A stretch of 64,000 nt of DNA from Sinonovacula constricta (lineage: Eukaryota; Mollusca; Bivalvia; Cardiida; Solecurtidae): NCBI GenBank assembly GCA_007844125.1, contig CM017569.1, positions 3,959,976-4,023,975 on the forward strand, in the 5' to 3' direction. Shown here one piece after another: positions 56,301 through 64,000 of the stretch. How positions within the stretch are numbered: position 1 is the stretch's first letter; every line of letters begins with the position of its first letter. The notes under the pieces were generated by a model, which searched no databases, had not been told where the DNA came from, and was given only the letters and a program-made list of their open reading frames with translations. A program made the position numbers and the translations under genes.

Positions 56301-59300
56301 CCAATTAGTCTGTAGGGTGTAGTGTACCAGTAAGTCTGTATGTTTTTGTTTTGTTTTTGTTTTTTTAATTTTATGTGTGTGGGGTTTTTAAATTTATTTA
56401 AGCCCCTTTTTGCAGTTACTTTCTCCAAGGGGAAACAATTCTTTAAAATGACTCTTTAACAACTTTTAATCTTACTTACACACTTATCATCCACTGTTTC
56501 TTCCTTAGCATTGGTCTGGGCTGCAATTGCAATTTCACACCTAATGGTTAATATTCTGACATATATGTCCAAACATATGTCTTCAAATTGTCTGGTGGTT
56601 ACAAGATTTAAATGCTCAAGGACCCTGGTTCCAAACCCACAGGCTGCTATTTTTATATTTTTAACATTTTCAATAAAATAATATTTTGTTATATTTTATG
56701 AAAATAAAATCTTGTAGCTAAATTTTAGCTACTGTTGAAAAATAGAGACAAATAAGTGGACAGGAGTTTTAAGGGAACCTAAGACACTTTTATTATCTAT
56801 TGAGTTTTTCACAAAAGCAAACCTCAAAATTTTCAAATGCTCCTTGTGCCGTGATTTGTACAGGTAAAGGCAATTTTACTTGTAGCTGTAAAAATTATCT
56901 CACAGAGTTAAAAGGTGCCTGAACATGTTGATGTATCCTGTTTGTTTTTAGTTGTCTGTTGTTGTGACCAGCAGAAGCAATTCATGTTTTAACACTTTTT
57001 TGATGTTGGTTAAGTCAAGTTAATATTTTGTAAAAGATTTAATGTTGATGAAGTTACTTCTGATAAAATGCAAATTATGTGTTTACAAGTAAACAGTATA
57101 TCAATAAGCCAATTCAGATAAAGTAAAAACAATATATATACATATATATATATATTCTTTTTTTATTTTATTTTTTTACTTGGAACCTGTTCCCTTAGAC
57201 TGCAACTTTTTATTTGAACTTAATTATTTTCATTTAATTAAATAATTATTTTAGGTTCGTCAGCTGAGGTCTGTCCAGGCGATACTGAGCAGAAACAAAG
57301 AGAAGACAAAAAAAGAACTTGATCAGTATGTGCAGTTTCTGTGTGCAAGTCTACTAGAGTTCAAGTAAGGGCATATACTCATTTTACTTGGGGTTAAGTA
57401 CATTTTTCATTGTGCTTTCAAGAACTTAGAAAACTGGAACCTACAATCTATATACAGCTCTTGTTAACACATCACACTGAGACAATTATTTGAACATTGA
57501 CAATTTAAATTATTATTGGCAGAGGAAGGCAGGTATTTTGGTAGTATCACTAGGGAATGACAGGCCATTTGGAAAACCTCCATACATTTACATTCTTGCC
57601 AGTGTGGGGCTGATAAAAGTAAATGTGTAGAATATATTGCATTTTCTGTTTTCTTATCTAAAATGACACTAAGGTGTGAATATTCATGTGTTTGTTGCAA
57701 TTGTTATCAAACTAGAGTCTATCAATGAGTAAACTGAAACAAGTTTTCTCCTGGCAATACTAATCAGAATATCTAAATCTGACCTATAAGAATGGGACAG
57801 TTTTGAGAGGTCACAATTTTTGTATTTGTTATATTTCCTTTTATATCAATATAGGTAGTATGGGTTATATATTCTTCAGGTCTGACATGCTGGTGAGGGT
57901 GGACCATCAGATGAAGCAGAAGCTTGAGCAGGTGTCTGAGACACGGTACGGTTTGGAGCAGGACATTGATGCAATTAGTTGTCTGTGTGAAGAAACAAGC
58001 AAGCTGCTGTCTGTAGAGAAGCAACACTACACACAAATGGATCAACAGGCAGCCATGCAGCTATTGAAGGCATTCAGGTACACAAGTTACATTGTGCAAG
58101 CTCGTAATTTGGTTCCTGCTATTCTCTTTTTCGTTCTTTCCTTGCATTAAGATGGAAGTGGTGTTGTTTTCACTGCTCCCAAAAAAAGGTAACATTTTAA
58201 GTTTATATGATTATCAACAATGTGCCCTTCATTACTGTTAGATCAACCATCCTTTATCATCACCAGCAGCAATAGCTCAAGTCATAGAGTGTCAGCTTGC
58301 TGATCAGGATGTTGCCGGCATGATTTTATTCCGCTTTAAAGCAGAATTCTGCTTTTTGTCGCATCCGATTTTTAATTTTAATTTCCGCTCCGGATTCAAA
58401 ATCACGTTTCGTCGATATTGTTCCGCTTTTTACATTTACTGGCATGTTTCCGGTTTGTGAAATGTGAGCCGCAATCTGATTGGCTTAGATCGAAGAGTTG
58501 TCCAATGGTTAAACACGTATCAAACGAGTTTGGGTTACAAATGCCATGTGAGTATCATGACTACGAAAGTTGTGGAGAGGCAAGAAAATACAAAGCTCTT
58601 AGTGGATAAAGGGCTTAAAAACCCGTGGAAATGGGAATGGCTCGAGAAAAACGTTGAAGGGGAGCATCATTATGTGCAAATTTGAGAAGTTCATGTCGCC
58701 AGTACAAAGCTGCTCTTGCAACAAAGAAGGAACAATCAGAGGAGCGAAAACGAACATTGAATATTGCCATTTCAAGAGATAAGGTGTTAACAAAAACGAA
58801 GGCAAAAGAACTTTTTGCAAAGGCCGCCAAAAAATCGAAACTGTGTCATTCTGAGTCAAACAAATGCAAAACAAAGGGTTAAATAATTTATATTGAACAC
58901 TGAAATCAGTTGGACTTGTTATCAATGTTATCAAGTTTATTGCGTCACTTACTTCTTACTTGTTGATACTGAATACACATGTTTAAGATAATTTTCTTTT
59001 TCTTTGGTCTTAAATTGTTAAAGAAATTAAGCCATTTAAAACAATGCATTAGGATAATGACAAAAGAATGTTAACAAGCAACTAAGAACAAACAAATTTT
59101 TTTTTAATTACCAACTTCAATGTTTGACCTATATTTCCTCTGTACCCAAGGATCTATTGAAAAAAATTCCCCCACTGGGATGTAGTTTTAATGGAATATC
59201 AAAGTGTCCCAAAAATATCTAGTTCTGGGCATGAAAAATCATAACATTCTTTCAAGTTTGAACAAATCTGTAAAAAAAAACCCACTTGATTTTGAAAACA

Positions 59301-62300
59301 TCAAAAGGTGCTTAGGAGAGGCCCAGAATGCAGGATTTTGCACCATTTTTCCCAGAGCTTCTTGGGGCTTTAGGCGGCCCCAGACTCCCGGCCGTAAAAC
59401 CTTTAATTAAACCAGTAAAACCCTTAATTTTCCTTTTCAGCTTTTTTTCCTCAATCTTAAAATCATGCCTGATGTGGCGGGTTCGAACCCCAACCGGGTC
59501 AAACCAAAGACTTTAAAGTTGGTAGTAGTGGCTTCCCACCTAACGTTCGGGGCTAAGGGGACAGCATTACGCCTGACTCGTCTGTGTCAGTATAATGGGT
59601 TCAGTCCCAGGGTACCCCATAAGTGCCCCTGTGCTAAAATGATAGAAATGTCGCTGCACAGTATCAACTAATCAAATCCCATCCCATCCTTTATCGTACT
59701 ATACAACTTACTAGACCTGGTAGGGCAATTGATGGAGCATTGGCTTCAGGCATGCCAGGCATTAGTTCGATTCTCGGCTATAACATCCCAAAATAGTTGA
59801 AAAGGGTAGTGGTATATCCCATTGCTAATGCTTACACAATAAAAGGGTAGTTCCAAGACTGGTTTGCCTGGTGTCGGGATATAGTGACAGGGTGTAGTAT
59901 CATGCAAGGTGTTCATGGCATGCTATACACTGTGAAGGCAGCACTTGACTGCTTCACGAGGATACCGTTTCCAAATAACTGAAATACTGCTGTTGGGACA
60001 ATAAACCCAACAAACAAGCCAAAAATCTATACAATTTTGCTTTCAATATAGTGGATATAGTAACTCAAGGCACTGCTTACAAAGTGCAAACAATAAAAAG
60101 AGAATACTTTACTCAGCAAGCCTCCCAATTTAGATTTGTCAACTATTCTATTTATCCAACCATCTGTTGTTGTTTTTCAAAAGCATATTTTAAAATTTAG
60201 ATCTATGTTGTTTTCTTTTCAGTCATTCTAAAAATATGAAATTGAAATTTCCATTCCTTTGTGGCTATTATGTTTTCATATACATCTAACAAAAGAATAA
60301 AATCAAATCACTTACTTCTCATAAAATAAGATTCTTTACAAAAGTGAAAAATAAATTAATTTACATGTACTTGATAAAAACTTCGTAGTCCGTGTCTCAG
60401 CATATGCAATTAAAACTAAACCATATAAGGGTGTGGTACAGAGTCACAAGGTTTAAGATTTCTAGCATTCCTTTTCCTTCTTTAAACAGGTCTTGTAAAT
60501 GGACCTGTTTATTGTTTACTGCAAGTCTGTCCTTTTTAATGTTTTTTGCCATTTCAATTTTCACATACCACTGTAGAGCATTGTAAATGAACACAGTTTA
60601 CTGTTTAGTCCAAAATTTTAGCATTGACGTTAAAATTCTCCATTGTTATAAGGTGAAATAATGTGAACAGATATGATGTGTTCTTGGGACACGGAAATGC
60701 TAAAGGGTTAATCTTTTGTTTAGTGTAGAATATATTTTTTTAACAATTTATATTATTTTATGACCAAGACTTCAGAGTTTGGCTGGAATCAGACCTGTTA
60801 ACAAAAGGGTGCAAAAAACAGCATGCTTGTTTCTGAAGGTCACAGATTTGAAATTAATTTTCTTCTGTCATCTGCTACTGTGATCAATGAAAAGCTAATA
60901 CATTTGTACATCCTTTTATCACAGTCACACATCTGAAACATTCAATTACACAGTTGCATTTTTATATCTAACATGAAGTCTGTGCTGCTTCTAGGCCACC
61001 ATGTAAGACTAGCATAAATAAAAAACAAGGGGATTTAATACATTTCAAACTATTTTATTTTGATTACACGTTGTTGCAACCCTTAACATTTCAGATTTCT
61101 AATATGATTTGAAGACATTAGAAAACTCTACTTGCAGCTTGAAATTTATGCATTTAAAAAGAAGTCTGCCTGATGGGAATTACAGTGTTACCACATACTG
61201 GTTGGTTAAGCAATTGTAAGCACATTGGGTTTTATATATCTAACTTCTAAGAGGATGGTTACAGAAAACTGCAATATTGCAGCTGTGTATGCTTCTATCA
61301 TCACTTGTTAGTGATATCGACTGAAGAGTATAACACAGATTACAATGAGTCTTTAATTTTGGAAGACACTATTCTGGGGAAGGTAATGTCAGTTACAAAA
61401 TGTGTGACTTAAGACATATTTTTAGAAATATGACTTATTATTCACAATGAGCTCTTCCATACCTACATCAGAGTGTTCTGTTTCCTTTGCAGCTTTATTC
61501 CCTCTAAGTGTGATGACCTCGAGCTTTCTAGTTTGACTACTCTCAAGTTTTCTCCTGCCATCCCAGTGGATGATATCACTCCAGCCATATTTGGTTCCCT
61601 GCTTACCAGTGGAGCTTCAGCGGAAACCAAGAAAATGCGTCTTTGTCTTGTCAGTGATGATGGTAGTGAGATGGTTCCTGCTGATAAAGCTAATAAATCT
61701 CCTCACACATCTATAGGAACACAGACTGTCAGCAGCTGTAACCATATGGCCTCAGAAACATACCCGACAAACCAGCTACAGTACCTTCCAACTGCAGAGT
61801 CGTACATTGACATGTCATTGCTGACTCGTCCACCACCAGGGTTTGGTCCCTTGAATTCTCAAGAAGTGGACAATATCCTGCCAGTCACTGGAGGGGCTTT
61901 GTTGAAGCAAGCCAAAGAAACAGCACCTCATCTTTCCCAAGCATCCACTGCTGTGTCCTATCACACTGTGCCTGATGAACAAATGTATCCAAGAAATCTT
62001 GTAAACCAAACACCAATCCTCTCACTACTTAATGCTGGAATTCCAGCAGTTTCCTCTCAGGTTGAGACAAAATGCTCGGGAGACGTGCAGCATCCAAATT
62101 CCAAGATTGATACAGATCCATCGGGAGTGAAATATTTTGGCACTGCTAAGGAAAAGTCAGAACTATCAGAACAAGCTTCTGAAATGCCAGTTAGTGACAT
62201 ACCCTTACCTTATGGGCCAGCTCCCTCAAATTCATGTATTCAAAGGAAGGTGCCAGCTCAAAGCCAAGAAAAAAAGAACAAAACTGATGTCAGCAGTTCT

Positions 62301-64000
62301 TTGCCAACTAAACCAACAACACTGCATCCTTGTGAAATAGAAAAAGATAAGAACATGAATGACAGGACAAACACACCTTCCACTACCCCTGAAAGTACAA
62401 GTAATAATGAAAAAGGACCTGTTTGTAAAGAATCTAACAACACCCTAAATGTCGAACAAAATATTGAGAACATGGTGGCTAATATTTCATCTATAGATGA
62501 CAATGGTAAGAAAGACATGACTACTACTTGTAGAGCTATCAGTTTGACTGAGGCTGGCATTGTGGGGCAAGTTGCTGATGGGAATACATCACACCTTTCA
62601 AATCCTGTGCAGGATTCAGGATTACTCAATATTGATAATATTGGTGTAAATGTGATTGACAAACTAAGGCCTGTGACATTGCCATGTAAAAAAACCGAGG
62701 ATCTACTTGTGAGGACTCAGCGACTGCTAAATAATTCCCCTAAAGCAGCTCCATATCGGACAGACGAAACTCTGGAGAGAGTCACTCCAGAGAAAGACAA
62801 CCAACAGATGATGACAAGAACAACAACAAGAGCAGCGCTTAAACATACAAATTCATCATCAATAGCATCAGGTCTCAAAACAATTGATGTTCCTCCAAGG
62901 AAGCCACTGAGGCGTCCTCTCGGACTAACAAGTCAGAGTCTTCAAAAGTCTGTATGTAAAGATGCTCCTGCCAATATCCTAAAAGAAGGGCTTGATTCAG
63001 GACATGCATCTAAAACTGCAACTTGTAGTAATGCTGCACACAAAGGATTGCCAAAAGACTCATATAATATTAATGGGAACAAGTCACTGGCAAAGCAAGA
63101 TAGAACTGATGTTAACAATAATGAACCACAGGCTCTTACAACTGCAGTAACTGTCATTGTGAAAACAGAACCTGTAGACACTGATTCTGATACGAAAGTT
63201 AAACATTCTTTTACAGTAGTTGAGAAAGCAGTTTGTGATGCAAGTAAAATTGACATATCTTCTGATAACCTAAAGGGTATTGATTCCAAGTCATTTTCAG
63301 CTGATGATTTATTTGTAAAGAAGGACGATGCTTGTGGTGAGGACATTTTGAAAAGTAGTATAGATGTAAAAGTGAAGACTGAATCTGCTACATGTGGCAG
63401 CATGGGAGCATTGTATGTTAAGGAGTCTGCAGAAAGTAAAAACAGTGATGAAGGAGTTATGGCAGCCAGTTCAACAGAAAACAAGGAAACTGATGCATCA
63501 ATACATGCCCACCAAAATATGACATATCAGAATCTGCTTGAAGGAGGTAACCCGCAAAAAGACAAGCAAGTAGAGGACAGCCAGGGAGGAAATGAAAGTG
63601 TAGATGACAGGCATACTAGAAGTGGCAATCAAAACCAAGGTAAATAATTAAAAAAAAAATTGTATCTTGTTTTCTTGAAATGATTTTTTTTATATCTTTT
63701 AAAGTAAAAGAAAGATAAAACTAATTGTAGTAGCCACTGTTTACTCTGGCTACTGCTGCATGAGATTGTAAATAAATTTATATTATTACGTTTTATTTTT
63801 AATTAATAGTTATTGTGACTTAGATCGTAAAGTGGGTCTCATGCCTTTAGGCAATATTATATGTGAGTGGAAAAGGAAGAACAAAAAAGTAAAAGTTAAG
63901 TTATTTATTTATGCTGTAGCTCAATTCATTCTTAATATTGTACAGTTAATAGCTTTAAATATTAATAAGGTCATCTAAATTCACCTTTATTAAAGCCACA
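53279..64000 (+). CDS. Unrecognised coiled-coil protein with SUMO motifs, 3' end probably outside window
   Basis: Exons: 53279-53325 (tentative), 55994-56123, 57255-57364, 57880-58077 and 61493 to 63639 or 63647. All junctions are GT-AG with matching phases. Residues about 36-160 form a coiled coil of the B-box-C-terminal type (ELERRHSAGMRTITHLFGQV, EKTKKELDQYVQFLCASLLE), as in TRIM/RBCC proteins, but I find no RING or B-box. Exon 5 adds about 715 residues that are Ser/Thr/Lys-rich and mostly disordered, with RPPPGFGPL (about 274-282) and two sumoylation-type VKTE sites (718-721 and 789-792). CCAAG before GTAAAT at 63640 is a good donor, so the gene likely continues; reading through gives TAA at 63645-63647 and 879 residues. 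I do not recognise the family. Nuclear function is suggested only by the VKTE sites. Confidence 0.75.
53326..55993 (+). other. Putative intron 1 of coiled-coil gene / upstream DNA
   Basis: AT-rich. Reading frames near 54631-54843 and 55487-55705 have no recognised domain; the latter has some Cys and His but not in B-box spacing. Confidence 0.45.
55994..56123 (+). CDS. Coiled-coil gene exon 2
   Basis: Acceptor TTTTTTTTGTTAG, donor GTACTG. Encodes SSPYDSSKMTSNRILERSSY, then DLFDELERRHSAGMRTITHL and FGQ. Confidence 0.75.
56270..56347. repeat. 26-bp tandem repeat, three copies
   Basis: Unit AAAGTGTACCAATTAGTCTG plus TAGGGT, three diverged copies. Confidence 0.8.
57133..57156. repeat. TA-rich microsatellite
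   Basis: Alternating TATATA with a single CA interruption. Confidence 0.85.
57255..57364 (+). CDS. Coiled-coil gene exon 3
   Basis: Encodes VRQLRSVQAILSRNKEKTKK and ELDQYVQFLCASLLEF plus AA; donor GTAAGG, phase 2. Confidence 0.8.
57365..57879 (+). other. Coiled-coil gene intron 3
   Basis: AT-rich; nothing recognised. Confidence 0.6.
57880..58077 (+). CDS. Coiled-coil gene exon 4
   Basis: Encodes KSDMLVRVDHQMKQKLEQVS through QMDQQAAMQLLKAF plus AG; regular heptads. Acceptor TTCTTCAG, donor GTACAC, phase 2. Confidence 0.85.
58263..58318 (+). mobile_element. tRNA-SINE head fragment
   Basis: CAGCAATAGCTCAAGTCATA followed by GAGTGTCAGCTTGCTGATCA resembles the tRNA-like head of the SINE at 16735. 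The body is missing. Confidence 0.55.
58556..58881 (+). pseudogene. Decayed WxWEWLEK-type zinc-finger/transposase fragment
   Basis: A frame at 58556-58685 ends DKGLKNPWKWEWLEKNVEGE plus a few residues, then a stop. A second frame (58685-58881) reads a Lys-rich helix (SSCRQYKAALATKKEQSEER ...). WxWEWLEK is the opening of a family of mollusc and cnidarian proteins with a BED-like zinc finger, often transposon-related. The zinc finger itself is absent. Assignment from motif memory. Confidence 0.35.
59467..59660 (+). mobile_element. tRNA-derived SINE, 5'-truncated
   Basis: Begins at the box B region GCGGGTTCGAACCCC and continues with GTCAAACCAAAGACTTTAAA, then TTGGTAGTAGTGGCTTCCCA and CCCCTGTGCTAAAATGATAG, closely matching 16735-16968. 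Confidence 0.8.
59708..60017 (+). mobile_element. Second tRNA-derived SINE family
   Basis: Head ACCTGGTAGGGCAATTGATG followed by GAGCATTGGCTTCAGG and box B-like TTAGTTCGATTCTCGGC. The body differs from the other SINE and ends TTGGGACAATAAACCCAACA then AACAAGCC. Confidence 0.65.
60857..61076. repeat. Dispersed repeat, copy B
   Basis: Matches 15428-15683 in several ordered blocks (TTTTCTTCTGTC, GATCAATGAAAAGCTAATAC, TTTGTACATCC, ACACGTTGTTGC). Confidence 0.6.
61493..63647 (+). CDS. Coiled-coil gene exon 5: long disordered exon
   Basis: Acceptor CCTTTGCAG, then C completing a Ser codon and FIPSKCDDLELSSLTTLKFS. Over 700 codons are open with no stop, in a Ser/Thr/Asn/Lys-rich low-complexity composition. 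The exon probably ends at 63639 (donor GTAAAT); otherwise TAA follows eight bases later. Confidence 0.85.
63648..64000 (+). other. Right flank, probable intron
   Basis: AT-rich; nothing recognised. The next exon of the coiled-coil gene would lie beyond the window if the 63640 donor is used. Confidence 0.5.

Larger units (their letters stand above)
56124..57254 (+). other. Coiled-coil gene intron 2
   Basis: Contains a 26-bp tandem repeat (56270-56347) and a TA microsatellite (57133-57156). The rest is AT-rich. Confidence 0.6.
58078..61492 (+). other. Coiled-coil gene intron 4 (3.4 kb)
   Basis: Contains a SINE head, a decayed zinc-finger/transposase fragment, two tRNA-derived SINEs and dispersed repeat copy B (listed separately). 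A stretch at 59320-59400 (ATGCAGGATTTTGCACCATT, GGCGGCCCCAGACTCCC) looks like another element piece but has no visible ends. Confidence 0.7.

Noticed and set aside
62258..62662. 134-codon minus-strand ORF
   Set aside because: Shadow of the long forward exon 61493-63639.
62942..63484. 180-codon minus-strand ORF
   Set aside because: Shadow of the same long forward exon; the forward frame is contiguous with spliced upstream exons.

Overview
The window is eukaryotic nuclear DNA from an invertebrate animal. Genes are split by GT-AG introns, the DNA is AT-rich, and introns are loaded with decayed transposons, tRNA-derived SINEs and a minisatellite. Several repeats (the TGCTCCCC-bounded element, the TTAGCTCACC element, the tRNA SINE) look like those I know from bivalve molluscs, so a bivalve is the best guess; this is inference.

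Layout. 1-8690: non-coding upstream DNA with a LINE 3' relic, a possible MITE and a paired AACCGGTT motif. 8861-40579 (+): a complete kinesin-5 gene (KIF11/Eg5), 23 coding exons and 1069 codons, reconstructed exon by exon with every splice phase agreeing. Its promoter carries two CCAAT boxes and a CHR-like TTCGAA. Its introns hold at least ten recognisable transposon or SINE copies and a 46-bp x 23 minisatellite. 40580-44160: 3' UTR and intergenic DNA. 44948-44164 (-): a two-exon, 79-codon gene whose protein aligns well with SYCE3, a synaptonemal complex central element protein; it is tail-to-tail with KIF11. 45633-46352: a CpG-rich Harbinger-like element. 52625-48863 (-): a broken ZMYM1-like hAT transposase, split by a 1.7-kb hAT-type insertion with a perfect 8-bp target duplication. 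53279 (or 55994) to the right edge (+): an unrecognised gene with an N-terminal coiled coil, a long disordered Ser/Thr-rich exon and two VKTE sumoylation-type motifs; it probably continues past the window.

The two named genes both act in chromosome biology: KIF11 crosslinks and slides spindle microtubules in M phase, and SYCE3 would act in meiotic synapsis. Nothing shows that they are co-regulated. The most notable points are the SYCE3-like gene, which has no single long reading frame and is easily missed, and an intronic terminal-inverted-repeat element carrying broken PHD-finger and vertnin/OTU-like segments. Coordinates and splice sites were read by eye; family assignments rest on remembered motifs, not on searches.
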